A stretch of DNA of 64,000 bases from a bacterium D16-56 (GCA_003611875.1 RAYY01000001.1:1-64000), one strand, 5' to 3'; counted from the first letter of the stretch, positions 16,201 to 25,590 are shown. The notes: a model not told the origin generated them from the sequence alone. Translations and numbers: made by a program.

Positions 16201-17670
16201 TCAAACAAGCTCTAAAATAACAGCCGCCAAATCTGCTGTTTTTATCTCCTTCAGTTCCCTGACAGATCCTGTCAGAATTTTCTCATCCTCATACCCCAGC
16301 CTCTCCCCAACGGCTGCCTTCACGTTCCCCATTCCCTTCTCGGTCAGTTTCCTGCAGATTCTCCCCAGATCCTCCCCATTGCTCAAAAGCAGAAAAATCT
16401 CCCCGTATTTCTTCAAAAGCCCCACATAATCACACGTTCGTCCATGAACACTTGCCGGACGAATCCCCTCCCACGGCCTGCCTAACCTGGCACAAAGACA
16501 GGACAAGGCAGAAACACCCGGGAAAATCCGTAATTGAAACTCCTCTCTCTGAGTCCCGTCCGCCCTCTTTAGTTCCTTCATCAGAGAACTGCAGCCACTA
16601 TAAAATCCCGTATCCCCCGAATACACTACCCCGGCCTTCCCACATTCCGGATGAGAATCCAGCCATTTCAGCACATCCCTTCCTAAATATATCGGCTCCA
16701 CATGCGTTCCCTTTGTCCAAGGCTCTATATCCTGCAGCATCCGTGCTGCCCCCATCACCACATCACACTGAGAAAGAGCTTCCAATGCCTCCAGCGTCAG
16801 CTGCCTCCCTGCTCCCATTCCCATTCCAATTAAGAACAGGCTGCGCCTTTTTCCCATCCTCCCATGCTGCTCCTCCTGTTGTAAAGCATCGTCTGCCAGC
16901 CGCGCCAGCTCCTCCCTCGCATCCTGCACAGACATCCCTTCCGTCTGCCTAGGACGCCGAATCACAATCACACGAATTTTGCAGGCTTTGGCGGCCTCTA
17001 TTTTCTCCCGGAATCCGCCCTTTTCCCCTGACTCCTTTGTCACAAGCCATCCTGCCCCGGTCTGATGAATCAAAGCCCGGTTCATTTCCTCCGAAAAGGG
17101 GCCCTGCATGGCAATCAGCCTCTTTCCTCGGATGCCCAAAGCCTGACACTCTGCTAAAACCTGGCTGTCCGGCAAAACCCTGGCATAAATTCTGTTCTGC
17201 AAATGTTCTGTCCCGGCAAACACCCCCAGCTCCTTGCTCCCTGTAGTGAGAAGCACCTGCCGATCATCCATTTCCAGTATTCGGACTGCATCCTTTGGTG
17301 TATCTACCCAGAAGCATCCATCTTCATCTTCTACTCCCGTTCCCTTTTTCTCCCTTCCTCCATCCTTCCTCAATACCCTCACACAACGAACTCCTGCCCT
17401 TTTGCATGCCTGCCCGATCTGCTCTGTGGCAGCAGCAGCGTAAGGATGAGTGGCATCCACCACCAACCTTGGCTTTTCCTTCTCAAGCAGCCTGCAGATC
17501 CCCTCCTCCTCCAAGGTCCCGCAGCGCACCGTTACCCCTTTTGTCTCCCTTAGAATCTCCCTTCCATACTCTGACACCACACTGACCAATGTTGCAATTC
17601 CCTTACCTCCTGCATACTCTGCCAGCTCCCGCCCCTCTGCAGTTCCGCCGAAAATCACTGCTTCCGCCAT
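16201..17670 (-). CDS. cbiJE: Fused precorrin-6A reductase (CbiJ/CobK) and precorrin-6Y methyltransferase subunit CbiE
   Basis: The 489-residue product joins two corrin-ring enzymes. Residues 1-255 are CbiJ/CobK: AVIFGGTAEGRELAEY at the NAD(P)H-binding start, then VVDATHPYAAAATEQI. Residues 275-489 are CbiE, a SAM-dependent tetrapyrrole methylase: LFLIGMGMGAGRQLTLEAL, VVYSGDTGFYSG, and FPGVSALSCLCARLG. The fusion links the reduction of the precorrin-6A ring to the C5 methylation step, and CbiT encoded next supplies the C15 step. AAAGGA lies 9 nt before the ATG. A basic, EEQ-rich linker at about 255-272 separates the domains. Other corrin-ring genes must lie elsewhere. Confidence 0.92.
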   Translation of the reverse strand: MAEAVIFGGTAEGRELAEYAGGKGIATLVSVVSEYGREILRETKGVTVRCGTLEEEGICRLLEKEKPRLVVDATHPYAAAATEQIGQACKRAGVRCVRVLRKDGGREKKGTGVEDEDGCFWVDTPKDAVRILEMDDRQVLLTTGSKELGVFAGTEHLQNRIYARVLPDSQVLAECQALGIRGKRLIAMQGPFSEEMNRALIHQTGAGWLVTKESGEKGGFREKIEAAKACKIRVIVIRRPRQTEGMSVQDAREELARLADDALQQEEQHGRMGKRRSLFLIGMGMGAGRQLTLEALEALSQCDVVMGAARMLQDIEPWTKGTHVEPIYLGRDVLKWLDSHPECGKAGVVYSGDTGFYSGCSSLMKELKRADGTQREEFQLRIFPGVSALSCLCARLGRPWEGIRPASVHGRTCDYVGLLKKYGEIFLLLSNGEDLGRICRKLTEKGMGNVKAAVGERLGYEDEKILTGSVRELKEIKTADLAAVILELV

Positions 17671-17889
17671 GTTTATCTTTCCTTTCTGCAGTTACTATAG
17701 TCCCCGACAAACTTTAATACAATCAAAACAGATACCCAAAAACTTCCTTTCGATATCCTATCAGGCTTATATTTTCTGTACACCTTACTTTCATCATAAC
17801 ATCACACATCACGTTCCGCAACACAAATTCCGTACTCATTGTCTAAAAAAGTACACTATTTGCAGCCGTCCAGATAGGTCCGCGCCGCC

Positions 17890-17918
17890 TTGACGTATCC
17901 CCCCGCTTATCTTATAAT
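17890..17918 (+). promoter_or_regulatory. Sigma-A promoter for the fucosyltransferase-like gene
   Basis: TTGACG at 17890-17895 and TATAAT at 17913-17918 with a 17-nt spacer. The leader is about 30 nt and carries AAGGAG at 17941-17946. Confidence 0.8.
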
Positions 17919-17956
17919 CATCTAAAACCCATAACAAACCAAGGAGAACATATCCC

Positions 17957-19528
17957 ATGATCATCAGTGTACCAGGTGAATACTACATATTTGAAACCGA
18001 AGACCATCCTGACCAGGAAAGTCTTCACGCCTTCTTCCAAACTCTGAATGAAAATGACATTCTGGAAGTCCGGGTTCGCTCAAAAGACCAGAATCCCCAG
18101 ACCTGCCAGATCTACCATGTCACCCAATATCACCTTCAGCACCGGCTGCCGCTTGCCAACCTGGCCGTTTCCAAAGGTCCTGACACCTTTCAGAAAGCCT
18201 CCCGGGCCTGCCCCTACCATGCCATTGTGCCTGTCATGGATTCCACCGGCTCCTGTGTCAGCATTCTCAAAAAAATCTGGACCTACTATGACCATCCATA
18301 CCAGTATGAAGGGGGCCTGGATTTGACCTTTTTAAACTGCTGCCAGCGCATTGTCCTGGTATCCCTGAACGAATACTCGGCAGAGCTTTATCAAAAGGTC
18401 ATCCCCTTCTGGAGCGGAAAGCACCTCTATCTTATCGGTACAGAGTGGAGGGATTACATCAACGTTCTTTCTGCTCCCAAGAACGTGCCTGTAACGATTT
18501 ATGATCAACTAGATGAAATCGGAAAGAACTTCCAGGCCGAAGACTATACAGGGCTTTTATATATTGCCGACAAGCTGCCGGAAAATGAAGGGCTGTCCCG
18601 GTATGAGCATGGGATCATGAGCTATGACGAGATCATGACCCTGACCTTTTTCCACTCCCATGTCACCCACCCGGGCGCCAAAAATCCGGACCGGAAATTT
18701 TTCCTCATCAATGCTCATTTTAATATTGAAGGAATCTTCGGCATCTGGGACAAGGTGTTTACCGCGGCATCCTATGCCCTGGCCAAAGGCTTTACCCCTG
18801 CCTTTTCCATCACTGCCTCAGATGACAACCTTTATTCCGACCATCCCGGCGACGACATCTGGAACAAATTTTTCCTCCAGCCGGAAGGATTTTCCTTTAA
18901 GGATGTGCAGGAAAGCAGCTATGTAGTCCTTTCCCCCAACATGAATGTGCTGACCATCATGCGCCATATTATGAAGGAGCATTCCAAAGGCATGAAGCTT
19001 TCCTGGCCGGACGGAATCTTCAATACCCGGGTCAGACAGTATATTGACGACCGCAAAAAGCGCTTCCTTCCCAGCCCTGATAAGACTCTCGGAGTGCTGA
19101 TACGAGGTACGGATTACATCCACAATCCCCTGCCCAACCATCCCCGGCAGGCATCTGCAGAACAAATAATAGAAAAAATTGCAGAAATCCAGACCTCCTG
19201 GGACTTTGAGTGGATTTATCTGGCCACAGAGGATGAGGATATCTGCACAAAAATGCAAAACCGATTTGGAAAACAGCTCTTTTTCACAGACCAGAGCCGA
19301 TATACGGTAAAGCCCGGACAGCTTCTGGCTGACCTGCACCGGGTCAAGGAGGAGGGCAAAGGCTTCCGTCTGGGCGCAGAATACCTTTGCTCCATTCATC
19401 TTTTGTCTCAATGCCGCAGCCTGATCGCCTCCGGTGAATGCGGCGCCCTGACCGAAGCTTTAAGAGAAAATCAGGGGAAATATGAACATGTATTTGTATT
19501 TCACTCCAGCTCACTAAGTCCTGTATAA
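17957..19528 (+). CDS. Putative fucosyltransferase-like (GT-B) protein, 523 aa
   Basis: The C-terminal half resembles the alpha-1,6-fucosyltransferase/NodZ group: LGVLIRGTDYIHNPLPNHP near residue 380 recalls the family HxRRTDY segment that binds GDP-fucose. It is followed by WIYLATEDEDICTKMQNRFG and YLCSIHLLSQCRSLIASGECGALTEAL, the usual order of the last motifs. The first arginine pair is reduced to a single Arg. The N-terminal 230 residues are unfamiliar and have no signal peptide, so the enzyme should act in the cytosol on a lipid-linked or soluble acceptor. A strong promoter and AAGGAG support the start. Its 3' end overlaps the convergent ABC exporter gene by 28 bp. Confidence 0.6.
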   Translation: MIISVPGEYYIFETEDHPDQESLHAFFQTLNENDILEVRVRSKDQNPQTCQIYHVTQYHLQHRLPLANLAVSKGPDTFQKASRACPYHAIVPVMDSTGSCVSILKKIWTYYDHPYQYEGGLDLTFLNCCQRIVLVSLNEYSAELYQKVIPFWSGKHLYLIGTEWRDYINVLSAPKNVPVTIYDQLDEIGKNFQAEDYTGLLYIADKLPENEGLSRYEHGIMSYDEIMTLTFFHSHVTHPGAKNPDRKFFLINAHFNIEGIFGIWDKVFTAASYALAKGFTPAFSITASDDNLYSDHPGDDIWNKFFLQPEGFSFKDVQESSYVVLSPNMNVLTIMRHIMKEHSKGMKLSWPDGIFNTRVRQYIDDRKKRFLPSPDKTLGVLIRGTDYIHNPLPNHPRQASAEQIIEKIAEIQTSWDFEWIYLATEDEDICTKMQNRFGKQLFFTDQSRYTVKPGQLLADLHRVKEEGKGFRLGAEYLCSIHLLSQCRSLIASGECGALTEALRENQGKYEHVFVFHSSSLSPV

Positions 19529-21450
19529 AGCTCATAATACCGCCCTTTTTGTGCCACCAGCTCCTCATGGTCTCCCCGCTCCATGATCTGCCCATGCTCC
19601 AGAACCATGATGGCATTGGCATTGCGCACCGTAGACAGCCGATGGGCGATCACAAAGGTGGTCCGGTCTGCCATCAGCCGGTCCATGCCGTGCTCAATAT
19701 GCTTCTCTGTTCTGGTATCCACCGAGCTGGTGGCCTCGTCAAGAATCAGAATCGGCGCTTTGGAGATCGCCGCCCTGGCAATATTTAAAAGCTGGCGCTG
19801 TCCCTGGCTAAGGTTGGCCCCATCCCCCTCTAGCATGGTCTGGTATCCCTGTGGAAGCCGGTTAATGAAGGAATGGGCAGAAGCAGTCTTTGCCGCCTGG
19901 ATTACCTCCTCGTCCGTGGCGTCCAGCCTTCCATAACGGATATTTTCCATAACCGTCCCCGTAAATAAATGGGTATCCTGCAGCACCATGGCAATATTCC
20001 GGCGCAGATCCTCCCGCCGGATCCGGCGGATGTCCACCCCGTCAATGGTAATGGTTCCATCCTGGATATCGTAAAACCGGTTGATCAGGTTGGTAATGGT
20101 GGTCTTCCCTGCCCCTGTTGAGCCTACAAAGGCAATTTTCTGCCCTGGCTTGGCATACAGGCTCACGTCTTTTAAAATCACCTTATCCGGGTCATACCCA
20201 AAGGTCACATGGCTGAGAACCACATCCCCCTTCATTGATTTCATCTCTGCCGCATCCTCTGCGTCCTCCGGCTCCGGAGACTCATCCATCACCGCAAACA
20301 CCCGCTCTGCACCGGCCAGAGCAGAAAACACATTGCTGATCTGCATGGAAATCTCATTAATGGGCCTTGAAAATTGTCTGGAAAAATTCAAAAATACCGT
20401 CAGCCCGCCCACATCAAAATTCTTGAAAATGCACAACAGCCCTCCGATACACGCAGTCAGGGAATAATTCACCTGGCTTAGATTTCCCATAACCGGTCCC
20501 ATGATTCCTCCGAAAAACTGGGCGCGGATCTGATTGTCCCGCAGATCCTCATTCAGCAGGTCAAATTCCTCCTGAGCCGTATTTTCATGACAGAATACCT
20601 TTACCACCTTCTGCCCGGTAATCATTTCTTCTATATAACCATTGACTGCTCCTAAGGATGTCTGCTGTGCAGAAAAATGACGATGGCTCTGCTTGGCCAC
20701 AGTCCCTCCTGCTTTCATCATCACCGGTATCATGGCCAACGTCACCAGGGTCAGCCAGATATTGGTGTAAATCATCAAAAACAAGGTACCGATAATACTT
20801 AAAATTCCTGCAAAAAGCTGCACTAACGTATTGCTCAGCATCATTCCGATTGTATCCACATCATTGGTGAAACGACTCATTAGATCACCATTACTGTTTG
20901 TATCATAGAATCGTACCGGAAAGCTCTGCATTTTCCCAAACAGGTCGTTGCGGATTTTGCGAAGGGCCGTCTGAGCCACATTCAGCATAATCCGGGCCTG
21001 AAAGTAGTTGGCTCCCACACCGATCACAAACACCAGCGCCATCACCATAAGAGCCCGCAGAAGCCCTGCCGGGTCTCCCCGGCTGCCGTCCACCGGAACG
21101 ATATAGGTATTAATAATCGGACGCAGCATGTAAGATCCCAGTAATGTTCCCAGGGTGTTGAGAATAATGCACACAAATGCCCCGAAAAGCTTGGGTGTGT
21201 CCCCCTTTAGATACCCCAAAAGCCGCCGGATTGTTCCCAGACTGTTTTCAGGACGTCTTCCCCCAAACTGTCTGACCCGGCCAGGACCGCCAAAGCCGCC
21301 CGGGCCAGGATTCCCGGACCCGGCGCCTTCTGCTTCCTTGCCGCTTCCTGCCCCCTTGACGCCAGGTGCCGGCCCCGCTTTTGCCCCTCCTGTCATTTGC
21401 TTCCTTCCATACCGATATTTCAAGCTGTTCAGCCTTTCCTTCCGGTTCAT
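19501..21450 (-). CDS. ABC exporter half-transporter, second subunit (canonical NBD)
   Basis: The 649-residue product has an unusual glycine/proline-rich N-terminal extension of about 65 residues. A six-helix exporter domain and a nucleotide-binding domain follow, with Walker A VGSTGAGKTTI, signature LSQGQRQLLNIARA and Walker B ILILDEATSSVDTRTE. The catalytic Glu is present. Together with the preceding gene, overlapping by 4 bp, it forms a heterodimeric exporter of the BmrCD/TM287-288 type, which usually expels drugs or lipids. AGGTGA precedes the ATG. The role of the Gly/Pro-rich extension is unknown. Confidence 0.93.
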   Translation of the reverse strand: MNRKERLNSLKYRYGRKQMTGGAKAGPAPGVKGAGSGKEAEGAGSGNPGPGGFGGPGRVRQFGGRRPENSLGTIRRLLGYLKGDTPKLFGAFVCIILNTLGTLLGSYMLRPIINTYIVPVDGSRGDPAGLLRALMVMALVFVIGVGANYFQARIMLNVAQTALRKIRNDLFGKMQSFPVRFYDTNSNGDLMSRFTNDVDTIGMMLSNTLVQLFAGILSIIGTLFLMIYTNIWLTLVTLAMIPVMMKAGGTVAKQSHRHFSAQQTSLGAVNGYIEEMITGQKVVKVFCHENTAQEEFDLLNEDLRDNQIRAQFFGGIMGPVMGNLSQVNYSLTACIGGLLCIFKNFDVGGLTVFLNFSRQFSRPINEISMQISNVFSALAGAERVFAVMDESPEPEDAEDAAEMKSMKGDVVLSHVTFGYDPDKVILKDVSLYAKPGQKIAFVGSTGAGKTTITNLINRFYDIQDGTITIDGVDIRRIRREDLRRNIAMVLQDTHLFTGTVMENIRYGRLDATDEEVIQAAKTASAHSFINRLPQGYQTMLEGDGANLSQGQRQLLNIARAAISKAPILILDEATSSVDTRTEKHIEHGMDRLMADRTTFVIAHRLSTVRNANAIMVLEHGQIMERGDHEELVAQKGRYYELYTGLSELE

Positions 21451-23186
21451 GCACTCACCTCCCGCTCTCTGTCCCGCTGGGAATAATAAATCTCCTGGTA
21501 CGCCTCACAGGAAGCAAGCAGCTCCTGATGCGTTCCCATACCGATGATTTTACCCTCATCCAGCACCAGTATCTGGTCCGCCTCTTCCACGGATCCGATT
21601 CTCTGAGCAATGATAATCTTTGTGGTGTTTTCCAGGGAAGATCGAAAGCATTCCCGAATTTTTGCCTCAGTGGCCGTGTCAACTGCACTGGTTGAATCAT
21701 CCAGAATCAGAATTTTAGGCTTACGCATCATAGCCCTGGCAATGCACAGTCTCTGTTTCTGCCCGCCGGACACATTGACGCCCCCCTGTCCCATATCCGT
21801 ATCATATCCATTTGCAAAGGAGGTGACAAAACCGTCTGCCTGGGCCGCGTCCGCAAAGGTACGCAGTTCTTCCATGGAAGCATCCTCATTTCCCCACCGG
21901 AGATTCTCCTCAATCGTGCCGGAAAACAGAACATTTTTCTGCAGAACCATACCCACGCCGTCCCGCAGGTTTTTCAAGGAATACTCCCGCACATCCACTC
22001 CGTCCACCAGCACCTGACCTGCTGTCACATCATACAGACGGGGAATCAACTGAACCAAAGAAGTCTTTCCGCTGCCTGTAGCGCCGATGATTCCGATTAC
22101 CTGTCCCGGCTCGGCCAGAAAGCTGATGTGCTCCAGCACTTCATCTCCGTGATTTTTCCCGTAGCGGAAGGAAACATCCCGAAATTCCACCCTTCCTTCC
22201 ATGACCTTTTTCTCCTTCTGTCCGGCATTTTCATCACTGAGGTCAATCTCGGTTCTCATGACCTCATTTATTCGCTTTACAGAAGCCATGGCACGGGCAC
22301 TCTGAAGAAATACCATGGACAGCATCATCAGAGACATAAGAATCTGCACAATATAGGTGGTAAAAGCTGTCAGATCTCCCACCTGCATACTGCCGCCAAT
22401 AATCAGATTTCCTCCGTACCACACCACGGCCAAGGTTGTCACATTCATGGCCATCATCATCACCGGCATGGTAAGAATCACAATTCTCATGGCGCGCAGG
22501 CTGTTTTCCTGAAGGTCCTCATTAGCCTGGCGAAATTTGTCTTTCTCGAAATCCTCCCGTACAAAAGACTTGATCACCCTCACATTTACCAGCGCCTCCT
22601 GAATCTGGGAGTTCATCTTATCCAGCTTTGTCTGCATTATCCCGAACCTGGGATATGCGGTAAACATAATCGCGCCGATCATCAGCCCCAGCACCGGAAT
22701 TACCACAAGAATGATCATGGCCAGCCGGTAATTCATAATAAACGCCATAATCAGCGCCCCCACCAGCATCCCCGGCGCCCGCAGAGCCAGCCGCAGAAAC
22801 ATCATCATGACCTGCTGCACCTGCTGAATATCATTGGTCAGCCTGGTTACCAGCGAGCCTGTGCTGAAATCATCAATATTGCGGAATGAAAATTTCAAAA
22901 CCCTGGCAAACAGATCCTTTCTCAAATCACTGGTAAAGCAGATGGATGCTTTGGCCGAAAAATATGCGCCTCCGATTCCGCTTATTGCCATAAAAAATGC
23001 TACGCATACCATTAAAAATCCCATTTGCAGAATATAGCCATGATTCCGATCCGCCACCCCGTTATTGATGATCAGAGACATCATTTTGGGCAGCATGATC
23101 TCTCCGATCACCTCTGTAATCATCAGACAGGGACCTATGATAAATGCACTAAGATATGGTTTTGCATATTTTCCATAACCCTTCAT
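21447..23186 (-). CDS. ABC exporter half-transporter, first subunit (degenerate NBD)
   Basis: The 579-residue product has a six-helix exporter domain (YLSAFIIGPCLMITEVIGEI onward) and an ATPase domain with Walker A IGATGSGKTSL and signature VSGGQKQRLCIARAMM. The Walker B end is ILILDDSTSAVDTATE: the usual catalytic Glu after the Walker B Asp is an Asp. In heterodimeric exporters this marks the subunit whose composite site hydrolyses ATP poorly, while the partner site keeps LILDE; the pair here fits that rule. AGGAGG precedes the ATG. The stop overlaps the next gene as ATGA. Substrate is not predictable. Confidence 0.93.
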   Translation of the reverse strand: MKGYGKYAKPYLSAFIIGPCLMITEVIGEIMLPKMMSLIINNGVADRNHGYILQMGFLMVCVAFFMAISGIGGAYFSAKASICFTSDLRKDLFARVLKFSFRNIDDFSTGSLVTRLTNDIQQVQQVMMMFLRLALRAPGMLVGALIMAFIMNYRLAMIILVVIPVLGLMIGAIMFTAYPRFGIMQTKLDKMNSQIQEALVNVRVIKSFVREDFEKDKFRQANEDLQENSLRAMRIVILTMPVMMMAMNVTTLAVVWYGGNLIIGGSMQVGDLTAFTTYIVQILMSLMMLSMVFLQSARAMASVKRINEVMRTEIDLSDENAGQKEKKVMEGRVEFRDVSFRYGKNHGDEVLEHISFLAEPGQVIGIIGATGSGKTSLVQLIPRLYDVTAGQVLVDGVDVREYSLKNLRDGVGMVLQKNVLFSGTIEENLRWGNEDASMEELRTFADAAQADGFVTSFANGYDTDMGQGGVNVSGGQKQRLCIARAMMRKPKILILDDSTSAVDTATEAKIRECFRSSLENTTKIIIAQRIGSVEEADQILVLDEGKIIGMGTHQELLASCEAYQEIYYSQRDREREVSA

Positions 23187-23264
23187 CTCCTGCTCCTCCT
23201 TTATGGTTTCTCATAATCTGATTTTCCTGTTTTATTTCTTTACGGTTCCGCAGGCGCTGCCGCG

Positions 23265-23358
23265 AAATAATATATGCAAATTGCGCATACCCAAAGGGCA
23301 CCCCTTAATACATGCTCCTTCGGAGCGGGGGCACTTCGTGCCATAAGGTATATTATTT
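23265..23358. repeat. Multi-hairpin dispersed repeat, copy 1
   Basis: The 65-nt core at 23287-23351 recurs in inverted orientation at 47761-47825 with 63 of 65 bases identical. Inside are short stems CCC-AAA-GGG, GCTCC-TTC-GGAGC and GGCAC-TTC-GTGCC, an enclosing CCTTA/TAAGG stem, and terminal ATACC/GGTAT. In this copy flanking AAATAATAT/ATATTATTT arms (23265-23273, 23350-23358) extend the palindrome. The element lies between the ABC-F gene's end and the exporter gene's start. Confidence 0.8.
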
Positions 23359-23370
23359 TGAGACAGTTCC

Positions 23371-25314
23371 TTACTGCCTGGCCGCTTCAATCTGCTCCGC
23401 CAAGTCATTTAAATACATCCACCGTTCCATCTTCTCCTCCAGCGCCTGTTCTGCCTGGGCTTTCTCCTCCATCAAAAGACTAAGCCTGCCGAACACAGTG
23501 GCTGACTCGTCAATCTGTCTGTCCAGCTCCTGAAGCTTTGTCTCCAGTCCGGCAATCTCCCCCTCAATGATCTCCCATTCCTTTTGTTCCTTATACGTAA
23601 ATTTCAGCTTCTTCTGATGCCCGCGGCCGTTTCTCGAATCCGACAGAGCCTGTGCCTGTTCGTTTGTCCCGTCTGCTCCGTCATCCTCGCCGTTTTTCTT
23701 TCCCCGCACTTTGGCTTCATCTTCCTTAGATATTCTTCCCGGATTCTTCCTTCCCCCGTCTGTTCTCCCGTTCTTTGCGCCTTCCTGTATTCCTGCCGGC
23801 TCTGTTTCGCCCCAATGCTTTCTCTCGTAAGCCGCCTGATAATCCGTAAATCCTCCCTCATACTGCACCACCGCCCCGTTTCCCTCAAAGGCAAAGATTC
23901 TTTTCACCATCCTGTCAAGAAAATACCGATCATGGGACACTGTCACCACGATCCCGGAAAAGCTGTCCAGATAATCCTCTAAAATTGTCAGAGTTTGGAT
24001 ATCCAGGTCATTAGTAGGCTCATCCAAAAGCAGCATATTGGGTGCATCCATCAAAATCCGCAGCAAATACAGCCTCCGTCTTTCCCCTCCGGAAAGTCTG
24101 CCCACCACGGTGTGCTGCACACTTCCCGGAAACAAAAAACGCTCCAGCATTTGGGATGCACTGACGCTCCCGTCTCGTGTCTGCACCACCTCTGCCACAT
24201 TCCGAATATAGTCGATCACCTTTAGGCTTTCGTCCATGTCTTCATTTTCCTGAGAAAAATATCCCAGTTTGACCGTCTGTCCGATCTGAATCTCCCCTGC
24301 ATCCGGCTTCACCCACCCGGCAATCATTTTCAGCAGGGTAGATTTCCCGCTTCCGTTAGGTCCAATGATTCCCACTCGGTCATTTTTCAGAAAAATATAA
24401 GTAAAATCTTTTATGAGCACTTGATCCCCATATGCCTTGCAAAGCCCGGAAAGCTCCACGGTAGTCCTGCCCAGACGGCTGGAAACCGACTCCAGCTCCA
24501 CCTGCTGATCCATTTCCGGCGCCTTTTCCTCCCGCAGAGCCTCATACCGCTGAATATGGGCCTTCTGCTTGGTTGACCGGGCTCTGGCTCCCCTCTGCAT
24601 CCATTCCAGCTCTGTCCGCAGTATAGACTGACGCTTTCTCTCTGAAGCCAGCGCCATATCCACGCGCTCTGCCTTCAGCCTGACAAACCCCTCATAATTG
24701 GTCTGATACCGGTACAGCTTCCCCTTGTCCAGCTCCACAATGCAATCCGTCACGCTGTCAAGAAAGTACCGGTCATGGGTAATCATCAGAAGCGCCCCCC
24801 GAAACCGCTTTAAATACCCCTCCAGCCAGTCCGCCATCTCACTGTCCAAGTGATTGGTAGGCTCATCCAAAATCAGCAGATCAGCGGTAGAAAGAAGCAC
24901 ACTGGTCAGAGCTACCCTTTTTTTCTGGCCTCCGGACAAGGTCTCTACCTTTGCCTCATAATCATAAATGCCAAGTCTTGTGAAAATCGCCTTTGCACTG
25001 GCCTCCAATTCTTCCTGTGACGTAAAATGAGGCTCCTTTTTATTGTCCCGCACAATACTTTCCAACACAGTATCTCCTGCCGTAAACTCTGGGTTCTGAG
25101 GCAGATAACGAACATAGAGATTCCTCCGGCAGACCACATTTCCCTGGTCCGGCTCCTCCAATCCTGCCACAATCTTAAGCAAAGTGGATTTTCCCGTGCC
25201 GTTAACGCCAATCAGGCCCACCTTCTCCCCAGCCTCTATACTAAATGCCGTATCATCAAACAACAACCGCTCCGTATAAGATTTTGTCAAATGCTCTATG
25301 GTCACTAAGCTCAT
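23371..25314 (-). CDS. ABC-F family ATPase (Uup-like)
   Basis: The 647-residue soluble protein has two ATPase domains with no membrane helices. Domain 1 has Walker A GVNGTGKSTLL, signature LSGGQKKRVAL and ILDEPTNHLD; domain 2 has GPNGSGKSTLL, LSGGERRRLYL and LLDEPTNDLD. Between them is the P-site tRNA-interaction linker (VDMALASERKRQSILRTEL onward), and after domain 2 a charged linker and a C-terminal coiled coil from about residue 560, the Uup layout. ABC-F proteins act on the ribosome; Uup-like members affect translation or transposon excision, while some relatives protect against antibiotics. Nothing here specifies resistance. AGGAG lies 6 nt before the start. The promoter upstream carries the 19-bp element noted below. 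Confidence 0.92.
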   Translation of the reverse strand: MSLVTIEHLTKSYTERLLFDDTAFSIEAGEKVGLIGVNGTGKSTLLKIVAGLEEPDQGNVVCRRNLYVRYLPQNPEFTAGDTVLESIVRDNKKEPHFTSQEELEASAKAIFTRLGIYDYEAKVETLSGGQKKRVALTSVLLSTADLLILDEPTNHLDSEMADWLEGYLKRFRGALLMITHDRYFLDSVTDCIVELDKGKLYRYQTNYEGFVRLKAERVDMALASERKRQSILRTELEWMQRGARARSTKQKAHIQRYEALREEKAPEMDQQVELESVSSRLGRTTVELSGLCKAYGDQVLIKDFTYIFLKNDRVGIIGPNGSGKSTLLKMIAGWVKPDAGEIQIGQTVKLGYFSQENEDMDESLKVIDYIRNVAEVVQTRDGSVSASQMLERFLFPGSVQHTVVGRLSGGERRRLYLLRILMDAPNMLLLDEPTNDLDIQTLTILEDYLDSFSGIVVTVSHDRYFLDRMVKRIFAFEGNGAVVQYEGGFTDYQAAYERKHWGETEPAGIQEGAKNGRTDGGRKNPGRISKEDEAKVRGKKNGEDDGADGTNEQAQALSDSRNGRGHQKKLKFTYKEQKEWEIIEGEIAGLETKLQELDRQIDESATVFGRLSLLMEEKAQAEQALEEKMERWMYLNDLAEQIEAARQ

Positions 25315-25429
25315 CTTTATTCTCCTCGTTCTGATGATTTCCTGTTTTCCTCATTCCCCTTTTTAATGATGCCAGGGTTAAAAGATCATGTATAACATAC
25401 AAAGTAATCTGTATATCATTATCTTTTAT

Positions 25430-25487
25430 ATCATACCACAGACTACGTGTGCAGCCCAACTAAAAAAACAAAACCACTCTTTCTTGA
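25430..25487 (-). promoter_or_regulatory. Promoter and shared 19-bp upstream element (ABC-F gene)
   Basis: On the minus strand TTGGGC (25459-25454) and TATGAT (25435-25430) are 18 nt apart. Nine nt further upstream, 25487-25469 is TCAAGAAAGAGTGGTTTTG, identical over 19 bases to the element before the surface-protein promoter at 29040-29022. Confidence 0.55.
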
Positions 25488-25529
25488 TAATGCAGCATAA
25501 TGACTACGGAAAAGAATTGGTGACTATTA

Positions 25530-25590
25530 AGGAACTGTTCAGAAATAACTTTACCGTCTGCCAATAGAAAGTTATTCCTGAACAGTTCCT
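25530..25590. repeat. Long inverted repeat (23-bp arms)
   Basis: Arms 25530-25552 and 25568-25590 match at 22 of 23 positions, around a 15-nt loop. No T-run follows on either strand, so it is not a clean terminator. It lies in a 520-bp gap between the ABC-F and surface-protein genes that otherwise holds one small ORF and a terminator. Confidence 0.7.

Noticed and set aside
22128-22889. 253-codon His-rich plus-strand frame
   Set aside because: Antisense to a conserved ABC exporter gene, with His-rich composition typical of a reversed membrane-protein frame.
23265-23358. Transcription terminator for the neighbouring genes
   Set aside because: The near-identical copy at 47761-47825, multiple stems and lack of a T-run fit a dispersed element better.
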